A stretch of 32,650 nt of DNA. Origin: Candidatus Rokubacteria bacterium 13_1_40CM_69_27. GTDB lineage: Bacteria > Methylomirabilota > Methylomirabilia > Rokubacteriales > CSP1-6. A program made the position numbers and the translations under genes. The notes beneath the pieces were generated by a model. That model saw nothing but the letters and a program-made list of their open reading frames with translations, was not told where the DNA came from and did not search any database. Numbering within the stretch: position 1 is the first letter of the stretch; each line of letters opens with the position of its first letter. Positions 16,132-24,652 of the stretch are shown here, piece after piece. The stretch spans positions 1 to 32,650 of the forward strand of contig MNEF01000057.1 of NCBI GenBank assembly GCA_001917535.1. The letters run 5' to 3'.

Positions 16132-17790
16132 TCAGCGGGCGGCGCGCGACACCGGGCGCCCACTCGCCAGCGCGATCCGGTTGCGGCCCCTCTCCTTGGC
16201 CTGGTAGAGCGCGGCGTCAGCGCTGGCGATCACCGCCTCCGGGTTGTCACCATGCGTGGGGAACGAGGCCACGCCGACACTCACCGTAACCGGGTTGGGC
16301 CCGGCCGACTCCATGGCGTGCGCCACGTCGGCCTGAAGCCGCTCGGCGACGGGGACCGCCTCGTCCGGGCCAGTCTTCCGCAGGAGCACCAGGAATTCGT
16401 CGCCGCCGTAGCGCGCGCCGTAATCGGCTTCGCGGATGGCGCCCTTGAGCAGTGAAGCCACCCGCACCAGGATGGCATCGCCGGCCAGGTGGCCTTCGCT
16501 GTCGTTGTACCGCTTGAAGTTGTCGACGTCGATCATCAGCACCGAGACTCGATATTCGAGCTTCCGGGCGCGATCGAGCTCGGCCGCGAGGGTCTCCATC
16601 AAGTGTCTGCGGTTGTAGAGGCCGGTGAGTCCGTCGGTGATGGACAGCCTCTGCAGCTCCTCGCGCCCTTGCCGGAGGCGGCTCACCATGCGGTTGAACA
16701 CCGCCGTCAGGTAGCCCACTTCTCCCTGGCTCACCACCGGGAGGGCGACCTCCAGGTCATCGCCCACCCTCGCCGCCGCCGCGGTCAAGCGGTTCAGCGG
16801 CCGTACGATGGTCAGCGCGAACAAGTAGGCCGTGAGCCCGATCCCCAGCAGCACGGCTGCGATGAGGGCCAGCGTCAGGTTCCGCATCCGCGTGATCGTC
16901 GCGTAGGCGGCATGACGCCCGACCTCGGCCACGACCCCCCACCGCATCTGGGAGACCGGCGTGAGCCGGCCCACCACCCCCTGACCCTGGTAGTCGGCGT
17001 ACTCTAGAGACGCATCCGGCACCTCGAACAGCCGCGGCGTCGCCCTCACCAGGGTGCTCATCACGGCCGCCACCGCTGGGCGCGAACTGACGATGACCGC
17101 CCCGTCCCGCCGGACCAAATAGACGTGGCCCTCCGGGCCGGGGTCGAGGCCCGCAAGCATTCGCTCCACCGTCCCGAAGTTCAGCGTGCCGGCCAGCACG
17201 CCGAGCAGGGTGCCGTTGGCGGCGATGATCGGCACCGCGACCGCCAGGACGCCCTTCCGCCGCTCCTCGTCCCAGTGCGCCTCGCCGAGGATCGGCGTGT
17301 CGGCCTTGGCCAGCGTCAGCCAGTCCGGCGGCAGCCGCAGCGCGCCCGGCCGCTCGGAGCTGCTGACCAGGACCGCGCCAGAGGGGCCCACCACCAGCAG
17401 TTCCTCATAGTCCACGAACTTCTCCCGTACCGAGCTGAGGAACTGGGCCAGGCGTCGCTGGGCCTCCGGCGGCCGGGTCGGACTCCGGCGCCCGCCCGCG
17501 AGCCTCTCAAGGTTCTCCGTCACTTCGTAGGAGGCCGAGAAGACGCGCATCTCGTACAACCGCTCCTTGAGCCAGAGATCGATCTCCCGGGCCGTCTGGC
17601 TCGTGATCGTCCTCAGATTCCCCGCAATCTTCTCGGTAACGTACTGGTGGTTAAGCACGTAGGAGCGCCAGCCCAGGGCCAGGGACGGCAAGAGTGTGGC
17701 CAGCACCGCGAAGACCAAGAGTCTGGTCTTGATGCTGGCCAGGCCGAAGCGGTGGGCCACCGTGTCAGCGGCCCTCGTCCAGGAGCGCAC
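16132..17790 (-). CDS. Membrane diguanylate cyclase with Cache-type sensor, HAMP and GGDEF domains
   Basis: A 552-residue sensor enzyme that makes cyclic di-GMP from two GTP. Transmembrane helix 1 lies at about 22-42, an extracytoplasmic dCache-like sensor at about 45-300, transmembrane helix 2 at about 304-328, a HAMP linker at 329-380 and a GGDEF domain at about 382-545. The active-site motif GGDEF is at 462-466. The product-inhibition site RxxD is present as READ (453-456) exactly five residues before it. The enzyme therefore looks active and feedback-inhibited. It lies 7 bases from the convergent lipoprotein gene and downstream of the Liv operon, with a 126-base gap that suggests its own promoter. 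The signal it senses is unknown. Confidence 0.93.
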   Translation of the reverse strand: MRSWTRAADTVAHRFGLASIKTRLLVFAVLATLLPSLALGWRSYVLNHQYVTEKIAGNLRTITSQTAREIDLWLKERLYEMRVFSASYEVTENLERLAGGRRSPTRPPEAQRRLAQFLSSVREKFVDYEELLVVGPSGAVLVSSSERPGALRLPPDWLTLAKADTPILGEAHWDEERRKGVLAVAVPIIAANGTLLGVLAGTLNFGTVERMLAGLDPGPEGHVYLVRRDGAVIVSSRPAVAAVMSTLVRATPRLFEVPDASLEYADYQGQGVVGRLTPVSQMRWGVVAEVGRHAAYATITRMRNLTLALIAAVLLGIGLTAYLFALTIVRPLNRLTAAAARVGDDLEVALPVVSQGEVGYLTAVFNRMVSRLRQGREELQRLSITDGLTGLYNRRHLMETLAAELDRARKLEYRVSVLMIDVDNFKRYNDSEGHLAGDAILVRVASLLKGAIREADYGARYGGDEFLVLLRKTGPDEAVPVAERLQADVAHAMESAGPNPVTVSVGVASFPTHGDNPEAVIASADAALYQAKERGRNRIALASGRPVSRAAR

Positions 17791-17916
17791 GCTTCTATTA
17801 TGGACGGAGAGGTCTGCCCGAATGAAAGAACTGGCGGGTGCCGGCAGTGCGTCGAGTACGCGGGATTCCGCACGTACTCGGTCCGGGAAGCCGCGCCGGC
17901 CCGACGCCGGCGGCCG

Positions 17917-18858
17917 TTAGACAGAGCGCGCGGCCAGCCGGCGTCGCCGGACGGCGACGTTGAGCACGCCCTCGGGCATCAGGAGCCCGATGGTGAGCAG
18001 GATGAGGCCGTAGATCGCCAGTGCGGGCACAGTGAGATGGAGATAATTTTTCAAGGTGACGTCGATCCCGCGGACCACGAGCCCACCGACGACCGGGCCG
18101 GCCACCCGACCGCTTCCTCCCATCAGCGCCATGATCACCGGCAACAGCGTCTTGTCCACACCCAGCGCCGCGTCGACGTCGATGTAGCCGGCCTGCAGGC
18201 CGAAGACGGCGCCGGCCAGGGCCGAGGGGATCGCGCTGAGGACCAGCACGCGCCGCTTCACCCGGAAGAGATCGAGACCGATCGTGGACGCCGCCAGCTC
18301 GCTCTCCCGGATGGCGGCGACCGCGAGGCCGAGGCGGCTCCCGGCGATGGCGTGGTTGAGCCAGGCCGAGGCCAGGAGGAGGCCGAGGCCCAGGTAATAG
18401 GCGACGGTCAGGCTCAGGTAGTGGCGAGGGTTCACGTAGACGCCGTAGGAGCCCCCGGTGAGATCCGGGAGGTTGAGGATGAAGTGCCGGATCAGGAGCA
18501 CCATCGCGAAGGTGGCGATGGCGAAGTAGGCGCCGCTCAGGCGGAAGAGCGGATAGGCGAAGCCGAAGGCCATGAGCGCGGTGGCGGCCACGGCAACGAG
18601 GGCGGCGACGAGCATGTCCGCGCGCCCGAGGGCGTCGAGCCGCGCGCTGTTGAGCAGGAGAACCGTGACGTAGGCCGCCACGCCGAAGAACGCTCCCTGG
18701 CCGAGGGTCATGTAGCCGAGGAAGCCGCCCAGGATGTCGTAGTTGAGGGCCAGGACGATGTAGAGGCCGGTGAAGAAGGTCGCCGTGACGAGGTCCCGCG
18801 TGCCGACGAGCGGGATCAGGAGGGACACCGCCACCGCCAGCCCCCCGGCCACGCGCAT
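17917..18858 (-). CDS. livM: Branched-chain amino acid-type ABC permease (LivM)
   Basis: A hydrophobic permease of the LivM family with about eight or more membrane segments. Typical features are ALNYDILGGFLGYMTLGQGAFFGVAAY near 36-62 and a cytoplasmic loop GLDLFRVKRRVLVLSAIPSALAG near 200. It would form half of the channel of a HAAT-type importer with LivH. I start it at ATG 18858, which overlaps the LivH stop as TGATG and gives the usual short N-terminus. A GTG at 18879 with GGAGGG upstream is an alternative seven codons longer. It is the last gene of the LivF-LivH-LivM run. Confidence 0.9.
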   Translation of the reverse strand: MRVAGGLAVAVSLLIPLVGTRDLVTATFFTGLYIVLALNYDILGGFLGYMTLGQGAFFGVAAYVTVLLLNSARLDALGRADMLVAALVAVAATALMAFGFAYPLFRLSGAYFAIATFAMVLLIRHFILNLPDLTGGSYGVYVNPRHYLSLTVAYYLGLGLLLASAWLNHAIAGSRLGLAVAAIRESELAASTIGLDLFRVKRRVLVLSAIPSALAGAVFGLQAGYIDVDAALGVDKTLLPVIMALMGGSGRVAGPVVGGLVVRGIDVTLKNYLHLTVPALAIYGLILLTIGLLMPEGVLNVAVRRRRLAARSV

Positions 18859-19751
18859 CACGCCGCGCGCCGACCCCACAGGCCCTCCGGGCGCACCACC
18901 AGAACGGAGAAGAAGACGAGGAGCGAGACCACCGGCGACCAGACCGAGCCGAGGACGTAGGCCGTGAGCACCTCCGCCATCCCGAGCAGGCCGCCACCGA
19001 GGAGGGCGCCGGGCAGACTTCCCACGCCGCCGATCACGACGATCGTCATGGCCACCAGCGTGAGGCGCAGGCCGGAATACGGCTCGAGGGGAATGGCCAG
19101 CGCCAGCAGCGCGCCCGCGGCGGCCGTGGCCGCGATCCCGGTGAGGTAGATGGTGAGGGACACCAGCCGCGGATTCACGCCGAGGATCACGGCACCCACG
19201 TAGTTCTGGGACAGCGCGCGCACCGCGCGGCCCAGGGGCGTCGATCGGAGAAGAAGGTGGAAGGCGGTGATGGCGGCGGCCGCGACGACGAGGATCGTCA
19301 GCCGGGTGCCCGAAAAGGCGAGGCCGAGCAGAGTGACGCGGGCGCGGGGGAAGGTCAGCGAGAAGGACGGCTGGGGATCGACCAGGCGCGCCCAGTAGTA
19401 CCCGAGCAGCGCCTCCACCGCGAGCGCGAAGCCGAACGTGACCAAGATCGAGCCGACCAGGATCTGTTGCGGGGACTTGGCGGCGAACGGTCGGACGAAC
19501 GCCGCCTCGAAGAAGAGGCCGAGCAGCGCGAAGCCGGCCAGCAGCGCCAGCACCGCCACCGGCCAGCTCACCGGCGTCACCCGGAAGAGGAGCGTCGCCA
19601 GTGCGGCCCCCAGCACCATGAAGGTGCCGTGGGCGACGTTCAGGACGTGAGTGGTGGCGAGAGAGAGCGAGAGCGTGAAGGCGACGAGCGCGTAGATGCC
19701 GCCCAGCGACACTCCGCCGAGGACGAGATCGAGCAGCGTCTGGAAGGTCAT
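18858..19751 (-). CDS. livH: Branched-chain amino acid-type ABC permease (LivH)
   Basis: A 297-residue permease. It opens with LLDLVLGGVSLGGIYALVAFTLSL, then HVLNVAHGTFMVLGA (about 35-49), and contains GRAVRALSQNYVGAVILGVNP (about 172-192), the EAA-like coupling loop of LivH proteins. It pairs with LivM to form the channel. Its ATG overlaps the LivF stop codon as ATGA, which indicates translational coupling. Confidence 0.92.
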   Translation of the reverse strand: MTFQTLLDLVLGGVSLGGIYALVAFTLSLSLATTHVLNVAHGTFMVLGAALATLLFRVTPVSWPVAVLALLAGFALLGLFFEAAFVRPFAAKSPQQILVGSILVTFGFALAVEALLGYYWARLVDPQPSFSLTFPRARVTLLGLAFSGTRLTILVVAAAAITAFHLLLRSTPLGRAVRALSQNYVGAVILGVNPRLVSLTIYLTGIAATAAAGALLALAIPLEPYSGLRLTLVAMTIVVIGGVGSLPGALLGGGLLGMAEVLTAYVLGSVWSPVVSLLVFFSVLVVRPEGLWGRRAA

Positions 19752-20467
19752 CCTGGGCGAGATGCTCCGCCCAGATACGCCGCCTGCACGTGCGGATCGG
19801 CCAGCAGCGCGCGCCCGCTCCCCTCGTGCCGAATGCGGCCGGTCTCGATGACGTAGGCCCGGTCGGCCAGCTCGAGGGCCAGGAAGATTTGCTGCTCCAC
19901 CAGGAGGATGGTCAGCCCCTCCCGCCGGAGCCGCGCGATCGTGTCGTAGAGGTGGTCCACCACGAGCGGGGCGAGGCCGAGCGAGGGCTCATCCAGGACG
20001 AGGAGTCGCGGGCGGGAGACGAGCCCCATGCCGATGGCCAGCATTTGCTGCTCGCCCCCCGAGAGCGCGCCGGCGAGCTGACGGCGCCGTTGGCCCAGGA
20101 CGGGGAACAGGGCGTAGACGCGCTCGAGCGCCCGGGCCAGACCTTCCGGCGGCGGGACGGCGAAGCCACCCAGCTCCAGATTTTCCTCGACACTCATCGC
20201 CGGGAAGAGGCCGCGCCCTTCGGGCACCAGGGAGATCCCGCGGCGGATCCGCGTGTAGGGCGGCTCGCCCAGGAGCGAGGTCCCGTCCAGCGTCACCGTC
20301 CCATCCTCCACGCCGATGAGCCCCGCGATGGCCTTGAGCGTGGTGCTCTTGCCGGCGCCGTTGGGGCCGATGAGCGCGACCAGCTCGCCCGGGCGGACCG
20401 TGAAGCCGACGCCCCACAGCACTCTCAAATCTCCATAGGCCACCGAGAGGTCGCGGACCTCAAGCAT
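19748..20467 (-). CDS. livF: HAAT-type ABC transporter ATP-binding protein (LivF)
   Basis: A 239-residue ATPase with Walker A GPNGAGKS (34-41), the signature LSGGEQQ (135-141) and Walker B ending in DE (159-160), then PSLGLAPLVV, which marks the LivF type. It drives uptake with LivH and LivM, and normally with a LivG partner. LivG is absent from this operon; a LivG gene lies at 25301-26062. Start ATG 20467 has no clear ribosome binding site and follows 27 bases after the binding-protein gene, so it may be translated by coupling. Confidence 0.92.
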   Translation of the reverse strand: MLEVRDLSVAYGDLRVLWGVGFTVRPGELVALIGPNGAGKSTTLKAIAGLIGVEDGTVTLDGTSLLGEPPYTRIRRGISLVPEGRGLFPAMSVEENLELGGFAVPPPEGLARALERVYALFPVLGQRRRQLAGALSGGEQQMLAIGMGLVSRPRLLVLDEPSLGLAPLVVDHLYDTIARLRREGLTILLVEQQIFLALELADRAYVIETGRIRHEGSGRALLADPHVQAAYLGGASRPG

Positions 20468-20494
20468 TGCGCGCCCGACGACGCGCCCGGCGGG

Positions 20495-21481
20495 TCAGCG
20501 GATCGTCTTGAAGAAGCCCGATTGTTCTAGCTCGCGGAGGACGCGGAGGTCCATGAAGTCTTCGGGCTTCACCGTCTTCGCTTTTGGAACGGTCAGGAAG
20601 TCCAGGACGGCCTGAATCCCGCGGACGTCGAGGTGCAACGGAGGATCTTCCAGCACCGCGGCCGTCAGGGCGTGCGTCTGTTCCAAGAGCTCCGGGTCGG
20701 TGACCTTGGTGTACTTTTTCAGGACGTCGATGGCGAGGGCTTTGTCCGTCTTGTAGCGGTGGACACCCTCCGCGTAGCCCTTGATGAAAGCCCGGACCGT
20801 CTCCTCGTTGTCCCGGAGGAAGGCGCGGGTGGTGACGATCGCGTCGTGCGGGAAGAATCCCAGGTCGGCGGTGTTGACCAGTTCGCGATAGCCTTCACGA
20901 CGGGCCCGGACACTGGTGGGCGGCGACAGCGCGCCGCCTTTCACGCCGCCCGCCTTCATCGCCGCCAGGATCTCGGGGATCCCGCCCAGCTGGAGGATGG
21001 CCACATCTTTGACCGGCTCCAGGCCCCAGTGGCGGAGGGCGAGCCGCGTGGCGAAGTCGCTGCTGGCCCCGTAGCGGCTCACCCCCAGCGCCTTGCCCTT
21101 GAGGTCCGAGGGGCGCTGGATGTCCGGAGTGACGACCATGAAGAACAGCGGGCGGTTGATCGCGCCGGCCACGAACACCATATCCGCCCCGCCCAGCACG
21201 GCGTTCACCACCGCCTCACCGCCCATCAGGGCGATGGGCACCTCGCCGGACAGCATCGCCTGCGCGATCTGGGTGGAGCTGGAGATGTAGACGAGCGACG
21301 AATCCAGCCCCTGGCGCGCAAAGGCCCCGACCTCCTGAGCCATCCACAGCCCGCCGAAAACGCCGGAGATGGCCGCGTAGGCCGACACCAGCTTGGTGGC
21401 CGCGTCGGCGCGGGGACCGGCCGCCGCCACGACTGCCAGCGCCACCATCAGGATGAGCGCCCGGGTTCGCTCCCTCCCCAT
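20495..21481 (-). CDS. ABC transporter solute-binding protein, NitT/TauT (NMT1/THI5-like) type
   Basis: A 328-residue exported protein with a signal peptide (about 1-28, ends DAATK). The body shows the SsuA/THI5-type binding fold: GGLWMAQEVGAFARQGLD, AMLSGEVPIALMGGEAVVNA, DLKGKALGVSRYGASSDF. It is the first gene of the operon that continues into LivF, LivH and LivM, although binding proteins of this fold normally serve SsuB/SsuC transporters. GGGAGGT precedes the ATG. Its transcript would start in the divergent promoter region near 21507-21533. Confidence 0.88.
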   Translation of the reverse strand: MGRERTRALILMVALAVVAAAGPRADAATKLVSAYAAISGVFGGLWMAQEVGAFARQGLDSSLVYISSSTQIAQAMLSGEVPIALMGGEAVVNAVLGGADMVFVAGAINRPLFFMVVTPDIQRPSDLKGKALGVSRYGASSDFATRLALRHWGLEPVKDVAILQLGGIPEILAAMKAGGVKGGALSPPTSVRARREGYRELVNTADLGFFPHDAIVTTRAFLRDNEETVRAFIKGYAEGVHRYKTDKALAIDVLKKYTKVTDPELLEQTHALTAAVLEDPPLHLDVRGIQAVLDFLTVPKAKTVKPEDFMDLRVLRELEQSGFFKTIR

Positions 21482-21506
21482 CGCAAACCTCCCTTCAGGC
21501 CTGCGT

Positions 21507-21570
21507 GATATAGGGCGGAGGATGGCCTGTCAAGCGACTTGACGGCCTTGGCGAGGGCCCTTGATATGAT
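21507..21570. promoter_or_regulatory. Divergent promoter region with inverted repeat spanning both -35 boxes
   Basis: The perfect inverted repeat GTCAAG-CGA-CTTGAC (21529-21543) contains both candidate -35 boxes. On the minus strand these are TTGACA (21533-21528) with TATATC (21512-21507) 15 bases on, or TATCAC at 17. On the plus strand they are TTGACG (21539-21544) with TGATAT at 17 (21562-21567) or TATGAT (21565-21570) at 20. A protein bound to the repeat would block or control both directions. Confidence 0.45.
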
Positions 21571-21617
21571 CCCGGCCGACGCTCCCCTGACGGCCCGGGC
21601 AAGCGAGGTGACTCCGC

Positions 21618-21939
21618 GTGTTCTTCGGGTGGAAGATCGTCGTGCTCGCGTTCGTGATCGCGTTCTTTGCCTTCGGCACCGGCTTCTACAGCCTGGGCAT
21701 CTACCTGGTCGCCCTGAACGCGCGCCATGGATGGCCGATCGCGTTCATCTCCTTAGCGATCACCATTCAGCCGTGTGGTGAGCCTGGTGGTGGCGATCAA
21801 CCAGTTCACCTTCGCGTTCGGACCGGGCCTGCTGGGGGTGATCCGAGACTGGTCGGGCTCGTACACCGCCGCGCTGGCCGTCTGCGTCGGATGCGAGGTC
21901 GTCGCCGCCTTCGTCATCGTGATGGGAAGGCGACGCTAG
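21618..21939 (+). pseudogene. MFS transporter gene with large internal deletion
   Basis: GTG 21618 opens FFGWKIVVLAFVIAFFAFG, ending in SLAIT, the first one to two membrane segments of a major-facilitator transporter. In another frame, from about 21776 to the TAG at 21937-21939, comes FGPGLLGVIRDWSGSYTAAL, ending in IVMGRRR, the last two segments. The roughly 300 residues between them are missing and the frame has shifted. A functional MFS protein has about 400 residues. It lies downstream of the divergent promoter. Confidence 0.65.
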
Positions 21940-21976
21940 CCCGGTCCCGCTCGAGCTGGCGGGGAGGGGCGGAGGC

Positions 21977-23056
21977 TTAGGCCCGCACGAGCTTCTCCAC
22001 GCGCACGCCGATCAGCCGAATCATCCTCTGCTTCGGATTCTCCCGCTGATCGAAGAAGGGCTGCAGCAGCCGGACGGCGCTCGCGTACAGCGCCGCTTCG
22101 GCCTCCAGCGGCTCGCGTTCCGTGTGCGACCGGCTCCGGGTCGTGAAATTCTCGAAGCGGACGGTGACCGTCACCGTCCGGAACGCGCGAAAGCCCTGCC
22201 GACCGAGGCGCTCGAAGACCTCGCGCGCGAGCCCCCGCGCTCGCTCGAGGACGAACGACGCGTCCAGCGTGTCCTCCTCGAACGTCTCCTGCTCGCCGAT
22301 CGTCTTCGCCTCCCACTCATTGGACACCGGGCTGTCGGAGATGCCCTGGGCCTTGGCGAAGAGATCGTCGCCCCAGCGGCCGAACCAGTCGACGAGCGTG
22401 AGCCGCTCAACCGCGCGGAGGTCACGAACGGAGCGAATGCCCCGCTCGTGGAGGAGGCCCTCGGTCTTGGGCCCGACACCCGGGATGGTCCGGATCGGCA
22501 GCGGGTCGAGGAAGCCCTGGACGTCTTCGGGCCGGACCACCGTCAGGCCGTCTGGCTTCGTGAAGCCCGAGGCGATCTTGGCCACGAGCTTGTTCGGCCC
22601 GATGCCCACCGAGCAGGTCAGCCCCTCGCGTTGGACGAGCTCGAGCTTCAGCGACCGGGCGCGCTCGGCGGCCGCCTCGAAGCTGTCCAGCGACGACAAA
22701 TCCAGGTAGGCCTCGTCGATGCTCGCCTCCTCGAAGGTCTCGGCACTCTCCGCCAGAAACGCCATGATCCGCCCGGAGACTGCGACATAGAGATCGCGAT
22801 TGCCACGGACAAAGATCGTCTCCGGCTCGCCCCTCCGGCGCGCGGCCTCGGCCAGACGCCAGGCCCTGGAGATCGGCAGAGCGGACCTGATGCCGTACTT
22901 CCGCGCGGCGTAGCTCGCCGCCGTGACAACCCCTCGGCCCTGGCCCCCTTTGGGGTCCGCTCCGACGACGACGGGCTTGCCGCGAAGGTCGGGGTTGTAC
23001 CGCTCCTCGACGGCGGCGTAGAACGCATCCATGTCGACATGCGCGATGATCCGCAC
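21977..23056 (-). CDS. dinB: DNA polymerase IV (translesion Y-family)
   Basis: A 359-residue Y-family polymerase that copies damaged DNA with low fidelity. Metal-binding residues are D8 (HVDMDAFYA) and D114/E115 (SIDEAYLD). F12 sits at the steric-gate position that excludes ribonucleotides. The helix-hairpin-helix IPGVGPKTEGLLHERG lies at about 194-209, followed by the little-finger domain. The start is GTG 23056. The C-terminus ends in a basic stretch with no obvious beta-clamp peptide of the classic QxxL(F) kind. It is on the opposite strand from the cupin gene, divergent. Confidence 0.95.
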   Translation of the reverse strand: MRIIAHVDMDAFYAAVEERYNPDLRGKPVVVGADPKGGQGRGVVTAASYAARKYGIRSALPISRAWRLAEAARRRGEPETIFVRGNRDLYVAVSGRIMAFLAESAETFEEASIDEAYLDLSSLDSFEAAAERARSLKLELVQREGLTCSVGIGPNKLVAKIASGFTKPDGLTVVRPEDVQGFLDPLPIRTIPGVGPKTEGLLHERGIRSVRDLRAVERLTLVDWFGRWGDDLFAKAQGISDSPVSNEWEAKTIGEQETFEEDTLDASFVLERARGLAREVFERLGRQGFRAFRTVTVTVRFENFTTRSRSHTEREPLEAEAALYASAVRLLQPFFDQRENPKQRMIRLIGVRVEKLVRA

Positions 23057-23104
23057 GAGGCTGTTCTACGCTATCCTCTGGAATCAGCCAAGGAGGTCAC
23101 GTCA

Positions 23105-23605
23105 TTGGGGTACACGCTCGAGCAGCTCTCTGCCGAATGTCATCGGTTTCTCACGACGGATCCGGGTCCCGGGGGTCGAACGCGGATGCGTGCCCTCATC
23201 CAGGATGTCCTGAAGGACGAGGCCTTCATCGCCACTCACCTCGGCGACGACGGGCCAGAGCGCAAAATCCTCTACGAAGACCCGGACCTCGGCTTCTGCA
23301 TTCTCGCCCACGTCTACAAGGGAGCGAAGGAAAGCCAGCCGCACGATCACGGCCCGTCCTGGGCGATCTACGGCCAGGCGCGGGGCGAGACCGTCATGAG
23401 CGATTGGGTCCTCGTCGAGCCTCCCACCGAGCGCACGCCCGGCAAGGTTCGCCACGTGAGGAGTTACACCCTCAAGCCGGGCATGGCGCACCTGTACAAC
23501 GAAGGCGATCTGCACTCACCGCGACGCGACGGGCCCACCCGGCTGATCCGCATCGAGGGCACGAACATGGACAAGGTCCGCCGCACGCCCTACGAGAAGG
23601 TGTGA
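23105..23605 (+). CDS. Cupin-fold protein, cysteine dioxygenase-like
   Basis: A 166-residue cupin. Metal ligands are probably the two His of PHDHGPSWAIYGQARGE (about residues 79-95) and a His in GMAHLYNEGDLHSPRR (about 130-145). Such three-histidine iron sites occur in cysteine dioxygenase and related thiol dioxygenases. The true start is a TTG at 23105: AGGAGG at 23091-23096 lies eight bases before it, and there is no in-frame ATG before residue 29. The reading frame stays open far upstream through the dinB gene on the other strand, but that part has no coding character. It may form a unit with mtgA 64 bases downstream. Confidence 0.75.
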   Translation: MGYTLEQLSAECHRFLTTDPGPGGRTRMRALIQDVLKDEAFIATHLGDDGPERKILYEDPDLGFCILAHVYKGAKESQPHDHGPSWAIYGQARGETVMSDWVLVEPPTERTPGKVRHVRSYTLKPGMAHLYNEGDLHSPRRDGPTRLIRIEGTNMDKVRRTPYEKV

Positions 23606-23669
23606 CGATCCCGGGCGACGGCAAGCGCCGTCTCAGCCCGCCCATCTGGCGCCCGCCCGCCGACCTCGC

Positions 23670-24536
23670 GTGAGCGACGTCGACGAGGGCGGGCGCGGGC
23701 GGGCACCGGCGGCGCCGGGTTCCCTGATCCAGCTCCTCGTGCTCGCGCTCGGTGTCTGGATCGCCTACGAGGCGTGGAACTGGCCCGATGTGGCGACGCT
23801 GGCCCGCCGCACCCCGAAGACCACGGCGTTCATCGACCGGTATCGCGAGCGCCAGCGCGACGCCGGTCGAGACGCCCGGGTGGCCTGGACCTCGGTGCCC
23901 TACGCCGCCATCTCGCCCCATCTCAAGCGTGCCGTCGTGGTCGCCGAGGACGTCAACTTCTTCTCGCACCACGGGTTCGACACGGGCGAGATGAGGCAGG
24001 CGGTGATGCAAGCCCTGGAAGATGTCGAGCTGCCGCGCGGCGCTTCCACGATCACCCAGCAGCTGGCGAAAAATCTCTGGCTGTCGCCCTCGCGCAACCC
24101 TGTCCGCAAGCTGAAGGAGGCCGTGTTCACGTGGCAGCTCGAGCGCTCCCTGGGCAAACGGCGCATCCTGGAGCTCTATCTGAACGTGGTCGAGTTCGGC
24201 CCCGGCGTCTTCGGCGTCGAGGCGGCGAGCCGGCGCTACTTTGGCAAATCCGCCGTGGAGCTGAGCGAGGAAGAAGCCGTCGCTCTCGCCGCCAGCCTGC
24301 CGAACCCCACGGCCTGGCATCCGGGGTCCTCGAGCCCCCCCTACCGGCGTCGTGTCGAGGCCATCAGGCGCCGGATGGCGAAGGCCGAGTTCCTCTGGAA
24401 GCAGATCGGGGCCCCCTTCGAGTACCTCCCGAAGATGGCGCAAGAGGTGCCGGTGGCCCTCCCAGCCCAGGACGACCCCCTCGTCCGCGATCTCTGTGGT
24501 GGCCGGACGCGCGGTGGGATCGTGCGCGGCGCCTAG
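23670..24536 (+). CDS. mtgA: Monofunctional biosynthetic peptidoglycan transglycosylase
   Basis: A 288-residue GT51-family glycosyltransferase that polymerises lipid II into glycan strands at the outer face of the inner membrane. One membrane helix lies at about 18-35. The catalytic glutamate is E93 in VAEDVNFFSHHGFD. The other GT51 motifs follow: RGASTITQQLAKNL (123-136), KLKEAVFTWQLE (147-158) and ELYLNVVEFGPGVFG (168-182). No transpeptidase domain follows. The start is GTG 23670; no strong ribosome binding site is visible. The tail beyond about 250 is longer than in typical MtgA. Its end overlaps the region of the next gene fragment on the other strand. Confidence 0.93.
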   Translation: MSDVDEGGRGRAPAAPGSLIQLLVLALGVWIAYEAWNWPDVATLARRTPKTTAFIDRYRERQRDAGRDARVAWTSVPYAAISPHLKRAVVVAEDVNFFSHHGFDTGEMRQAVMQALEDVELPRGASTITQQLAKNLWLSPSRNPVRKLKEAVFTWQLERSLGKRRILELYLNVVEFGPGVFGVEAASRRYFGKSAVELSEEEAVALAASLPNPTAWHPGSSSPPYRRRVEAIRRRMAKAEFLWKQIGAPFEYLPKMAQEVPVALPAQDDPLVRDLCGGRTRGGIVRGA

Positions 24537-24540
24537 AGAC

Positions 24541-24624
24541 GCCGCGCAGGCGCTTCAGCTCCTCTTCGTACCACCGGTTGAACTCGGACTCGTGCTCGGG
24601 GTCCACCGTCGCCAGGTTCAGCAT
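24541..24624 (-). pseudogene. N-terminal fragment of a small dimeric alpha-beta-barrel protein (EthD-like)
   Basis: ATG 24624 reads MLNLATVDPEHESEFNRWYEEEL and then runs out of family-like sequence at the end of mtgA. This opening (strand, then D-P-x-x-E-x-E-F-N-R-W-Y) is typical of small ferredoxin-like-fold proteins of about 100-200 residues, the same general kind as the intact protein encoded just upstream on this strand. The rest is lost. Confidence 0.45.
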
Positions 24625-24652
24625 GAGGCCGCGTGCGCCCCCGGCCACCGCC

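Noticed and set aside
17125..18960. A 611-codon plus-strand open frame
   Set aside because: Antisense to the diguanylate cyclase and LivM; composition is charged repeats typical of reverse-strand reading of GC-rich genes.
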